Part shown: positions 1 to 10,018 of the stretch, one piece after another | Layout: each line of letters begins with the position of its first letter | How positions within the stretch are numbered: the first letter of the stretch is position 1 | Assembly: GCA_029339195.1 (NCBI GenBank) | Contig: JAPTJF010000740.1 | Span: 1 to 16,941 of the forward strand | From: Micractinium sp. NFX-FRZ | Taxonomy: Eukaryota > Chlorophyta > Trebouxiophyceae > Chlorellales > Chlorellaceae | DNA: 16,941 nucleotides | Direction of reading: 5' to 3' | The notes under the pieces: generated by a model | What the model saw: the letters and a program-made list of their open reading frames with translations, nothing else | Databases searched by the model: none | Told to the model about the DNA's origin: nothing | Translations under genes and position numbers: made by a program

Positions 1-170
1 GCTGGCGCAGAATTTCATGCCATCTGGCGCCAATGCCAAAGTGGTGCCAAGTGGTGCCACAGGAAGACGGAGACGTGGCACAGCACGACTGCAGATTGCG
101 TGCACAGCATGCGTGCGAGCAAAACCCCACCATCGACGATCGCCGTTTCTGCGTTTCGGTCTCGATCCCA
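1..170. other. Upstream region / probable 5' UTR and promoter of the GH28 gene
   Basis: No gene is supported here. The stretch holds a 10-bp direct repeat, aagtggtgcc, at 39-48 and 49-58. An in-frame ATG lies at 33 and would add 46 residues to the GH28 protein. Those residues show no signal-peptide character, so this ATG is not used. No clear TATA box is visible. Confidence 0.4.
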
Positions 171-3100
171 ATGCGCCGCCCGATTCTGCTCACTTTGGCG
201 CTGCTTGGGTGCGCCGCCCGGCCGCCCCCACGCAGGTGCCTCACGTCCCAGTTCGGTGCGCTGCCTTCTGAGGAGCTGTACGCGACGGACGGTCTGCAAG
301 CCGCCCTAGATTACTGCAAGGAGACGTGCGGCACGGTGGTGGTGGACGTGCCGGGGGTCTACCTGACGGGCGCGCTGCGCCTCACCGACTGCGTGCACCT
401 GGAGCTCCCGCAAGGCGTCACACTGCTGGCAGGCGACCAGGTGGGTGCTGGATGTGTTCTTATTAATATTGCTGACGGTACATGCTGACAGAATGCAACC
501 AAGGGTGCAGTGCAAGTGGAGCACCGCCGGCTGTGCCGTACTTCCCCGCTCCGCCGCCGCTGTCGCAACCCAACCAAGCCGCACTTCGCCCCCCGCCAGG
601 CGTGAGGGACCACACCACTGTGCCTCACACTACAACACATGTCTTGCCCTTCCCTCACAACTCTGCCGCTGCAGCGCGCCGACTATCCCGCCGCCCAAGA
701 GGATTGGTACCTGCTGCGCTTTGACCGCTGTGACAAATGCAGCCTGAGCGGCGGCGGCACCATCGACGGCAGCGCGCGCAAGTGGGTGCTGCGCTCCCAG
801 GAGGCTGTCGGCACCGAGGGGCGCCAGCTGCAGGCACTGGATCAGCTCGGAAGTCAGCCCTCACTAGTCCAGCTTCCCGATGAGCAAGGTGGGGAGGGGA
901 GCGGCCCTGAGGAGCCCCCATGCAAGGCGGTACGCAACTGGAGGGACCCGTCCTGCCTCGACCCAGAGCAGTGCCGGTGAGGGAGGGGGGCAGCTGCCAG
1001 CGCCGCTGAGGCCTGTAGTGGAGCTGGGAGTGCTCCGTGTGGGTCGCCTCCGCCTGCTCCCTTGTGCACGCGCTGCCGCCGCCAAGTGGCATGCCGCTGC
1101 CTAGCGCCGGGCGCTGTTGAGCGTCAGCCCTGCAGCAGTCACTTGAAGCCTGACTCCAGCCCTGTGGGAGAGTTGACAACGCTAACGCTCCCCGTTGGCT
1201 GTGCGCTACATTGCTGCCTGCAGGCCCAGGCTGGTGGGTGTGATTGACTCTCGGGATGTCACCATCAGCGGCATCACCTTGAGCGGTGGGTGGGAGGGCA
1301 GGGGGCCGGGAAGGGGCGAGGGTGTGAAGCTGCATGGGGTCAAGCTGGCAGGAAGGAAGGAGGGACGGAGGGAGGTGGCTAACTGCGGGCGGCCTGCCTG
1401 CCTGCCTGCCTGGTGGCGTGCTCACCTGTCGGCCTGCGAGATCACGCACGCATAGTCCACTCCATTCCCCACCCGCCCCGCCTTCCTCGCCCCTGGTCCT
1501 CACACTCTGTGCCTGCTCCACTCCCTGCCCACAGACCCCGTGTATACCGCCCTCTATGTGTCCAAGAGCGACCGAGTGGCCATCAGCGGCGTAACGGTGA
1601 CGGGAGACCGAGGCATCACCAACACAGATGGTGGGTGGGGCATACGGGTGTATCGAGTGGTGTGCCTCCCCCAGGTGGCAAAAGTGAGTGCACGGCAGAC
1701 CTTCAGGCATGCAGAGCCACTGCAGCTAGAGTTACATTCTCGGTGTGCAACGCATGCAACGCTTCCCCCTGCACCATTGCACAGCGTGTTGCTGCATGCC
1801 CGGCCCTGCAGGCATCGTGGCCGACGGCAGCCGCTACGTCAGCATCAAGTCATCCTCTGTGGATGTTGGTGGGGACGCCCTGGGGTTCAAGGCCTCCCTG
1901 CCTGGGCGCAACTTGGAGCATGCTGACGTGGCAGACTGCCGGTGAGAGGGCAGGCAAGGCAGCGAGCTCAGTGCAGAGCGGGCGTTGTGAAGCGGGCTGC
2001 CTGCGAGGGGGGTTCAAAGACGGGTGCCTCAAGATGGAAGCGTCAGCAGGCAGCGGTGATTTGACAGCGCAGCATGGAGAGGGAGACAGGCAGACACCTG
2101 CCGCGGGTGCAGCACAGGGCTTGACACCCCGCCGAAGCACACACACCATGCACACCCGCTGCTGGCACACCCTCGCTCCCCTCCCTCCCCTCCACACCCG
2201 CCAGGCTGCGCTCCCGCTCCTCTGCCGTCCGCCTGGGAGACCAGGCGGCCGCCAACATACGCTACCTCTCCTTCAACAGGCTCACAGTGGAGGACTCATC
2301 CCGGGGGCTGGCCATCCAGCTCAGGTGGGCTGCCTGCCGCCGCTGGGGGCCGGCAGCAGGCCGGAAGCCGCTTCCTGGCAGTGGTACCGTGCACTGCCTG
2401 GTAATGCCATGGTCCTGTGGGCAGCAAACAACAAACTGACGTGGCAGCTGCTCTTCATCACGTGTGCAGTCCCCCAACCTGCCCCCTGCCTCCTCATCTC
2501 CCCCCGCCCCCTGCCCTGCCTGCAGAGATGGTGGCAGCATCAGCCACGTGTCATTCAGCCAGGTCAGCATCAGCACACGGCTTGCTGACCCCCGCTGCTG
2601 GTGGGGCCAGGCGGAGCCAATTTATGTCACAGCCGTGCCACGGAACAGCACTACAAAGGTGGGCGGGGCGGGTGGCTTGGGTGGCGGGGGCATGCAGGTG
2701 GGGTGTGATTGACCAAGGTGGCAGTGGCACTATGGTTTGATGGACGCTTGCAGCAGTGTGTCTGTGAGAGGGCGCGTGCTGCACCTGCTCTGACCCTGCT
2801 CTGACCTTGCTCTGACCCTGCTCTGACCCCGCCCCCGCCCTGCCCAAAGCCTGCACCACCCCCCACGCCCTGCCCTGTCGCACCTGCTTTGCCCATCACC
2901 CGCAGCTGGGCGCCGTCTTCGAGGTGAGCTTCAAGCAGGTCACGGCCACGGCAGAAAACGGCATCTTTCTGGCAGGGGGCCCCATGGGCATCGACCGCCC
3001 CGACCAGCGGCGGCCCTCCAAGGACTACAGCCTGAGCGTCATCTCGCTGGAGGGGGTGGCAGTGCAGCTGGTGAAGCGCAGGTGGGGGTGGGGCCACAGG

Positions 3101-3727
3101 GTGAGAGAGGGGCCTTGTGGGTGCAGGTGGGGGTGGAGGGTGGGCGGGTCAGCGAGGCGCAGATGGAGGAGGGGAGAGGTGCTGGCGGGGGTGGGGTCAT
3201 GCGGTGGGTGGGGATGGGGAGGGTCCGGGTGCGAGCACCGAGTGGGGCGGCGGCTCTTTTCTTGGAACATTGTGTGCGGCCCCGCAGAGCTTGCCGCTGT
3301 GCATGCCCTGCAATGCAAACCATGTCACTTGCGGTGTGAGCCAGCGGTACCAGCTTCCAGCCGCGCTGCGGCACACGATCAGGTGTTGCAGGTTCGCAGC
3401 CCAACCTCCATGTGCCTCCTACCCTCCCCTGCCTGGTGCAGCGCCTATGCGGGCGGCTGCCAGGACTTCCGCCCCAGCACCCCGGCATGCCTCAACACGG
3501 ACGCCCCCTCCACCGCCGCCCCCGCCGCCTCCGAGTGGTGGCCCTCGGGGCTGGACTGCACGCACGGCGGCACTGCGCCGCTGTGGGTGTCGGGCGCGCA
3601 GCGTGTGTCCCTCAAGACGATCAGGGTGCAGCACACGCAGCCTGGGCGCAAGGACTGGCTGCCCGCAGCCTGGATCGACCCTTTTAGCACGTTTGAGATT
3701 CAGGTGAAGGATGTGTTGGTGGGGTGA
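171..3727 (+). CDS. Secreted GH28 (polygalacturonase-like) beta-helix protein, 9 exons
   Basis: Exons: 171-440, 675-976, 1224-1285, 1535-1630, 1812-1941, 2205-2324, 2526-2658, 2906-3081, 3442-3727. They join in phase to 524 residues, usual for GH28. The ATG at 171 starts a signal peptide (MRRPILLTLALLGCAA), so the product is probably secreted or wall-bound. The family is shown by the N-terminal domain (VYLTGALRLTDCVHLEL, GGGTIDG), repeated beta-strand turns (VISGITLS-type), NTDGI at residues 241-245, WWGQAEPIYVTAVPR at 352-366 and ENGIFLAGG in exon 8. GH28 enzymes hydrolyse galacturonan-type pectins or related uronide or rhamnose linkages. By alignment to the classical motifs, NTD is kept, but the DD motif reads VGGDA (263-264-265), no GHG histidine is present around 290-303, and RIK reads LAIQL (322-326). 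Catalysis on ordinary pectin is therefore doubtful. All introns are GT-AG. Exon borders are solid by phase; intron 8 (360 nt) is the least certain. Confidence 0.88.
1392..1411 (+). repeat. (GCCT)5 microsatellite in GH28 intron 3
   Basis: Five uninterrupted copies of gcct lie inside intron 3 (1286-1534), next to a purine-rich ggaagg/gaggg stretch. This is probably a neutral simple repeat. Confidence 0.9.
2786..2829 (+). repeat. 11-bp tandem repeat, 4 copies, in GH28 intron 7
   Basis: Four consecutive copies of tgctctgaccc lie in intron 7 (2659-2905); the second copy has one change (final c to t). The array sits about 75 nt upstream of the acceptor and adds to its pyrimidine-rich character. 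Confidence 0.9.
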
Positions 3728-4525
3728 GGCCACACACCACATGTACCCAAGGCACCGAGCGGGCACCGCTGTGAACGAGGCAGCTTGAGCTTATAGTGCT
3801 TCCGCCGCTGGGCGGGTGTGCACCCGCCCAGCTCAGGTGGCTGCCAGGCAGTTGCCAGCCCTCTTCACCACCCGCGACAGTGCAATGCCTCTGCCAGTCT
3901 GCGGCCAATTTTGACTGCTGCCCTTGTGTGAGTGTGCAATATATTGAGCCTTTTTTCCTCGTGTGAGTGATCTGCACTTGCCTGCACTTGTGAGTGCTCC
4001 CGTGATGCCCCCCAAAAAATGCGAGTTGATGGCTGTTCGGTGCACTTTGCGCCCAACAGCTTTTGTACCAAGTGGCTTGTTATACTGCATGTTGATCAAG
4101 AGATCTTGCAGCAGAGTGCTGGCGCGGGTGAGGCAGGGCGGCAGCAATTGGCTTGGCCTGTGTGCAGCGCAGTCGCGTGCCAGTCCGAGCGCCAAAGTGC
4201 CCGCTGGCCTCCCCGCGGTGCACGGCATCCTGTTGCCTGCATTCAAGCTCCCGACCCGTTGGAGGCGGGACTGATGAATGTGATACCTCCGGTGATGCTG
4301 AATTCGGACCACGACTCATTGTAGAGGGCAGTCGTGCGGGGAGGCTTGTGGTGCGAGCGCAGGCGCGGCCGGCATGCCACCACTCCCGCTGCTGACTCAG
4401 CATGCATGACATGACACATTGTGCTGTGCATTCTCTCCTCTTGATTGCGCCTTCCATCATTTAAGGAATCGATCCATTGGCTCTCATACGGCTCGCACCG
4501 GCTGTACCCCCGCACTGGCCTCGCA
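3728..4525. other. Intergenic region between the GH28 and KMO-like genes
   Basis: About 800 bp without a supported gene. The left part should be the 3' UTR of the GH28 gene; it contains a strong hairpin (separate entry) and AT-richer runs near 3935-3960 and 4013-4020. The green-algal polyadenylation motif TGTAA was looked for by eye on the + strand and not found. The right part should hold the promoter and 5' UTR of the KMO-like gene. Short ORFs here have no recognisable protein character. Confidence 0.5.
3807..3832 (+). repeat. Perfect 12-bp inverted repeat with 2-nt loop
   Basis: The arm gctgggcgggtg (3807-3818) is the exact reverse complement of cacccgcccagc (3821-3832), separated by tg. 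It lies 80 nt after the GH28 stop codon, so it would form a very stable hairpin in the 3' UTR. It is not a bacterial terminator, since no T-run follows. A role in 3'-end formation, RNA stability or small-RNA production is possible but not shown. Confidence 0.85.
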
Positions 4526-7500
4526 ATGAGCACCGATCTGCCCGGCGAGCGTGCAGCCTCTCCAATGCCTCCCATCGCACCCAACGCCGCTAAGAGGGTG
4601 GTGATCGTCGGCTGTGGGCCCGCTGGGTTGGCGGCGGCGGCCCTCCTGGCACGTGCGGGCTGCAGCGTGCAGGTGCGACGTTGTATGCACGCTTTGTGGC
4701 TGTCAGGCGTTAAGCAAGCAAGCATGACAGTGCAGCCGGTGGCAATGGTGCCCCGCCCTTAGAGCCTTCTCACCGCCTCGCGGGGCGATGAGCCAGGGGG
4801 GCGGCCGCCGACCCTGCTGATGAAAGAGGCTGCGCCTGCGGTCCCGCCGTGCATCATCCGACCTACTCACGCCCCGTAAGAGCCCCGTTGGAAGGTGTTT
4901 GAGAGGCGGCAGCACCCAGAGACGATCAGCAGCGAGGCCGAGGACCGAGCTTTTGTGGTGGCGCTCGACACGCGCGGCCGTGCCTCGCTGGAGCAGGTGC
5001 GGCACGCTGCTGACCCCCTCATCATCATCATATGCACAGCTGCCCTGGCAGTCCACTTTGTATTGCTGCAGTCCTGACCGGCCTGCGCATGCTGCCGTGC
5101 TGCTGCGAGTGGTCTGTGGAACAGCTGGCCTAGTGGGCAGCGGCGCCTGTGCACGGATTGACGACCCATGCGTTGCAAGCAATCTGGCATGCTCTCAGGC
5201 CTCGGAGCCTGCGTCCGTGTGACCGGCATGGCTGCCTGCCTGCATGCATTGCTGTCACATCCCTGCCTCTGCCTGCAGGCGGGCTTCAATCTTGACGGCT
5301 TTGAGCGCCCCAATTCCGGTGGGTATATGGGCGGGCGGGTGGGCGGGCTCTCATGACACAGTGATGGCGGAAAGACGAAGAGGCTTCTCCTCTCCCCTTG
5401 CCATTTTGCTCCTCACTGGCCATGCTGTCCTGGCTTGAGCACCGTGAGCACCCTCTGGCTCCCCCCTAGGGCCTCCGCTCCTGCATTGCATCTGAGCAGA
5501 GCGGCATCTTGCTTCAGGCGCCATGGTGCTGCCCAGCATCACCACTGCCGGCGCCCGCTGGGCTCCCCTGCTGCGCCTGCTGTGCTCACCGCTGCGCTCC
5601 TGCTGTGGCGTTGCATGCACAACCCACGAATTCCTGCCCTCTTGCCAGGCGTGGTCCACCTGGCCTCGTTCCAGCGGACAACAAATGGGCTGTTCGGGCA
5701 GAAGGTTCAGGTGGGGCTGATGCCCGGCCTGGACAGGGCAGGGCAGGGCTGGTTGCCCGGGGAGGCAGGGGATGGGGTTGCGGGCCTGGGGTTCATGATG
5801 GGCAGGGCAGGGGCGCTGCGCTGAGGTGAGCCTATGAATGGGCATGCCTCGATGTAAGGACGGCTCGCTTGATGCCAATGCAGGGTTCGCTGGCAAGCCA
5901 GCAGGAAGGGTAGAGAAGGGCCTGCCCAGCTTCCAGCTAATTCCAGCTGCACGCCGGCAGGGCATGTGACCGGCCTTCACCTTAACCTCCCCCCACCTGC
6001 CTGTTTGCAGGCGCGACCCTACGCCTACCGCGCGCTGCTGGGAGACCGCATGTCGTGGGTGCGCCTCATGCTGGAGCAGGTGGGGCGGGGGCCGGGGTGC
6101 TACCATATAGTACCGGACCATAGTATGTGGTCTGGCATGCGTGCGGATGGTTGAAGGGGTGGGTCCAGAACAGAACTGCTACACCCACATGTGCGTGCCA
6201 AACCCATGCCGACGCCGACAATACCTGTGCCAACCTCTCTGGCCCTGAATCCGCTGCCTGAGACGTATTGCGTCGTGTCAAGCAAGGATGCCTCGGGCTG
6301 GCCTGTGGCTTTGTGCTCTGCCGTCACTGCACACCGTGCCCTGCTGTCCCGCTGCCGGAGCACAATCCGCTCTGCTGCCACTACTTCATTGCAGGTGGAA
6401 CCCTGCTGCCCCTGCTGCCCCTGCTGCCAGCAGCCTGACCCCGCCTTTGTTGCCCATGCAGGTGGAGGCCATGGGGCTGGACATCACCTGCACCTTCAAT
6501 GCCGCCTGCACGGCGCTCGACCTGCAGGCAAGCACACGCGCCAACATGCCACTCACTGCCAGGGGGCGCCGGGTCTGGCTGGCCAGAGCTGCCTGCCCGC
6601 GTTGCCACGTGGCGTCTTGAACCTCAGAGCACTCCTTGCTACACCACACAGGGGTGTGCTCACTCAGGTCACAGCTTAGAGGCAGTGGTTATCAGGGAGG
6701 CACGCCACACCCTGACATCATCTTCCGATGGAGTCTATGCTACTCACCGCTTGCACCCAGGTGTGCAGGGGCGCACCGTGGCCATCCGGCAGGGCGAGGG
6801 GCCGGCGCGGGTGGTGCCCTTTGATCTCCTGGTGGGGGCGGATGGCGCCTACAGCCAGGTGGGTGCAGGGCACCCACTCAGGCGGCAGCACGCGGCCCCG
6901 GGTTGCAGTGTGTGCGACATGCGACACATTGCACTGCGTCTGCCACCTGGCAGAAGCAGGGGCCCCCAGCTGCTCCCCAGCTGGCGTGCCCGGCCAGCTC
7001 CCCGCGAGCCACACGCTGCCCGGCGGCAGCAGCTGCCTTGCACCTGGTGGACCCTTCTGCCCAACTGAGGCTGGTCTCTTTCCGGGTGCATCTCCAACCT
7101 CTGGCAGCTCTCTCCAACATTGACAAGGGAGGGGAGCCGGCTGTGTGCGCTTTCCCTCCACCCTATTCCCACCACCCACCCACCCACTCACACATCTGCA
7201 GGTACGTGCCTGCCTGGCCCAGGCGCTGCCGCCGGGCCAGCTCAGCGTGAGCGTGCAGCCCAGCCCGCGGCTGTACAAGGTCATCCGTGGCCTGCCGGCA
7301 GCTGGTGAGGGGGGGAGGCGGCGGCGCTCGGGGCACTCATGACTTGTGCAGCACCACAGTGAGCGGCTTTGGGTGTGGCTCAAGTGCCACTTGAGGGCAG
7401 CGCGTGGCTCCAGTGCGGAGCCAGCAGTGCAGCGGCGTTCTGCCTGGCGTCATGCCTGCCACCACTCCCTGCCCACGGGCACACAGCGTCATCACACACA

Positions 7501-9544
7501 CACAGAAATAGAGAGGCACGAGCAACACACACACACACACACACACACATATATGCACACTTGCACCCTTGCCTGGCGGCCTGCAGAGTTTGGCAACGAC
7601 AACCAGGTCAGGACTCTAGTGGCCTCTGGCTCAAGCCTGAAGGACAGCCGCTTTGAGTAAGTCACAGCTGTGCATGTGCTACTAGCATAGTATGCTTGAG
7701 GCACCACCACCAGCTGTCTGCAGGGTTGGAAATGCTGCTGCGCTTACTGCTGTGCTCCACAGGGGAAGGCACAGTCAGTGTGGTGCACCAGGTTGTGAGG
7801 CCAGTCATCAAGTTCTTGCCAGGTAGGTTGACAATGCCCAGTTAGCCGCCGACCCCCCTTCTGCGTCCATTCAGGGGCGCCTTTGTCATGGTCGTCCCCC
7901 GCTACGAGGACGGCAAGCGCTGCGGCACGCTGCGCATGCTGGCCGGGGCGTGGGATGGGCTGGAGACCGCCGCCGACTACGCCGCCCTCCTCACCTCCCG
8001 CTTCCCGCAGTTCCCGCCCGCCTGCGTGCCCACGGTGCGCCTGGCAGCCGTGGGCGGCTGCTTCCGCTCTGTTTGGATCCTGGGGAAAGACGGGCAGCAC
8101 CTGAAGTGCTGGATTCACAGCAAGACAGCGCTGCTCTCATGCGCTGCTTTGATGATGTGCATGCTGACTGCACTGTACCGTGCGTGCATGCAGGTGGCCG
8201 AGCAGCTGACCAAGAACGAGCTGCACACGGCAGGCACGCGTGTCTCAGCCTCACAGTTCCACGGCCCAGGGGGTGGGTGACGGGGCGGGCGGGCGGGAGT
8301 TGGTTGGTTGGGGGCGAGTTGGGATCCGCTGTGGGGTTGCTGTGATGTGAGAAGCCGCCAGCAACTGCAGGCACAGCGCTTGATGAGCCGTGCAGGCTAA
8401 ACACTGATTTGCCCGAGTTGACCTGCCTCCCCTGCTTGCCGTGCTGCCTCCCCGCCCCGCTGCCTGCGGTGCAGTGGTGCTGATTGGCGATGCTGCGCAC
8501 GCTGTGCTGCCGCTGACGGGCAGCGGCATGAACTCGGCTTTGGAGGATGCGGCGCTGCTGGCACAGGTCGCCACTAGTCTGCCCAGGGGTGTGGGGGCGG
8601 GAGGAGCAAGTGTTAGGTGCCACCCTGCCGTGCCAAGCCCTCCCTCTGGGAGTGCAAGCCGAACCGGCACACAGTGTAGCATGTGCACATGCCTTTTACT
8701 CTCCCGCAAGCAGTCACGGTTCCCACCCACTGCCCCCGCAGCTGCTGGAGCGCCACGGCGGCGACCTGGCGGCGGTGCCCCTTGCCTTCACCGCCGCCCG
8801 CAAGGCAGACGCGGATGCACTGGGCTGGCTGGACCGGATGGTGCACACCAGGCAGGCGGCCTGCCAGTACATGGGGTTGTGGCATGGGATACTGCGGTTG
8901 GGAATACTGCTGTCACGTGAAGCAGCTTGGCATGGGCAGCCACCTGGCATCGGTGCCTCCCGCATCGGTGCCTCACATCCGCACTGGCACATTTCAGTGC
9001 GCACATGGAGGGAACGACCAGGTCCTAACGGTACATATGTACATCTGTACATCTGAGTGCACATCTGAGTGCAGCGCCCCAACTTGTACTGCCCAGATCC
9101 TGCAGGGTGGGCTCCGACGGCCTCTGGCGGCCAAGGTACCTGCTGGCAAGCGCGCAGCACAGCGTGCGCGACATGCTGTGCACGCTGACCCGTGGCAGGG
9201 TGCGCCCCAGCAACATACAGCTGCTGCACGAGACATGCATGCCCTTCTCTCAGGTGTGCGCGCCTGGGCCTGGGCAGCAGTCAGGGCGGCATTGGCGCGC
9301 GTCTGCTGCTGGCCCTGCACGAACACGGGGTGCCCCGCCCTATCCACTGCGTGTGAATCTCCCACCCAGGGCGCAGCGCTTGAGATTTTGTGAGGCTTTA
9401 CAGATGGTGCCTCTGCTGAACTACCGCTGCCTGCAGATCAAGCGCCGCATGCAGGTGGAGGACGCAGCGGTGGCGGTGGCGGCCACCCTGGGGGTGGCTG
9501 CAGCAGCGGCAGCGCTGTGCTGGCTGCTGCCAGGCTGGGCCTGA
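4526..9544 (+). CDS. FAD-dependent monooxygenase, kynurenine 3-monooxygenase-like, 15 exons
   Basis: Exons: 4526-4672, 4895-4996, 5279-5318, 5649-5710, 6011-6079, 6462-6527, 6769-6858, 7202-7304, 7587-7656, 7875-8049, 8194-8272, 8475-8566, 8742-8866, 9106-9253, 9437-9544. They sum to 491 residues, close to the usual KMO length. Group A flavin hydroxylase motifs are in order: the Rossmann fingerprint VGCGPAGLAA with GxGxxG at residues 29-34, a KMO-like RAFVVALDTRGRASLEQAG block, the DG motif LLVGADGAYSQVR at 182-194, and the FAD-ribityl GD motif VLIGDAAHAVLPLTGSGMN at 336-354. The usual GQG is GSG here. The last 26 residues (466-491) are a hydrophobic helix after basic IKRR, like the KMO outer-membrane anchor. 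The enzyme should hydroxylate an aromatic substrate with NAD(P)H and O2; the substrate is not known. ATG 4526 is the first in-frame ATG. The donors of exons 6 (GC) and 13 are the weakest splice calls. Confidence 0.85.
6528..6768 (+). other. Probable GC-AG intron (KMO-like intron 6)
   Basis: Exon 6 ends CTGCAG at 6527 and the intron opens GCAAGC, the known strong form of a GC donor. The acceptor is gtgtgcag ending at 6768. Phase 0 on both sides joins ...TALDLQ to GRTVAIRQG, as expected for the FAD protein. A GT donor downstream (cgg|gtctgg, in phase) would add about 15 unlikely residues. Confidence 0.65.
7525..7548 (+). repeat. (AC)12 microsatellite in KMO-like intron 8
   Basis: Twelve uninterrupted ac units are followed by atatat, and a shorter ca run lies near 7493-7503. 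All are within intron 8 (7305-7586), about 40 nt before the acceptor. Confidence 0.95.
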
Positions 9545-9805
9545 AGGGTGCGGCGGAGGGTGCGGCTGGAAGGCCTTGATTCGGAGCTGGCTGGCAGTGT
9601 GCTGCCCTGCCCACACAGCGCCGCTGCCGTTGGAGGCTTCCAGTTTAGAGTGTAGCTGATATTATATTGCGCAAACCCTTCACCCCCTGCTGCCAAAGCT
9701 GTGGATGTGCATGCTTGTGTTGCCTGCCTCTTGCTCTGCTGGCTGAGGTGATCAAATATGTCGAACACCAACGCTTCACCTTGTCAAACCATGGTTGCGA
9801 ACACA
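9545..9805. other. Convergent intergenic region
   Basis: 261 bp lie between the stop of the KMO-like gene (+) and the stop of the polyQ gene (-). No gene is visible. It must hold both 3' ends. An AT-richer patch (gatattatattg) lies near 9658-9669. No TGTAA motif is seen on either strand inside it. Confidence 0.5.
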
Positions 9806-9980
9806 CTAGAACACTGGCAGGGAGGCAGAGCAGGGGGAGCACTCGGCAAGGAGGAGCTGGCGGCAGATGCGCTCGCACACAGCCTCCACATCAGTCTCGC
9901 TGAGCTGAGCCCACACTGCTGCCTCTTCGTCTCCCGCCAGCGTAGAAACGAACTCAGGAAGGACAGCTTGCTGCTGCCGC

Positions 9981-10018
<38 letters not shown>

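Noticed and set aside
33..170. N-terminal extension of the GH28 protein from ATG 33
   Set aside because: The added residues are polar and mixed. The signal peptide only makes sense starting at 171.
655..1710. 351-residue ORF on the - strand
   Set aside because: It is antisense to GH28 exons 2-4 and their introns, has no family character, and reads through splice sites. Long antisense ORFs are expected in GC-rich DNA.
3288..3400. Possible extra exon in GH28 intron 8
   Set aside because: There is a CAG acceptor at 3286-3288, but the phase imposed by exon 8 gives a stop soon after. The direct join KR-S-AYAGGC to exon 9 is in phase.
5518..5648. Possible extra exon in KMO-like intron 3 (reads GAMVLPSITTAG...)
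   Set aside because: It has an acceptor (cttcag) but no good donor in the needed phase, and alignment to KMO is already continuous without it (RPNS-G-VVHLASF).
5351..6121. 256-residue ORF on the - strand
   Set aside because: It covers introns and exons 4-5 of the KMO-like gene, has a random-looking His/Arg/Pro composition, and no motif.
6400..6430. cccctgctg triplicate in KMO-like intron 5
   Set aside because: A short pyrimidine-rich simple repeat before an acceptor region; no sign of function.
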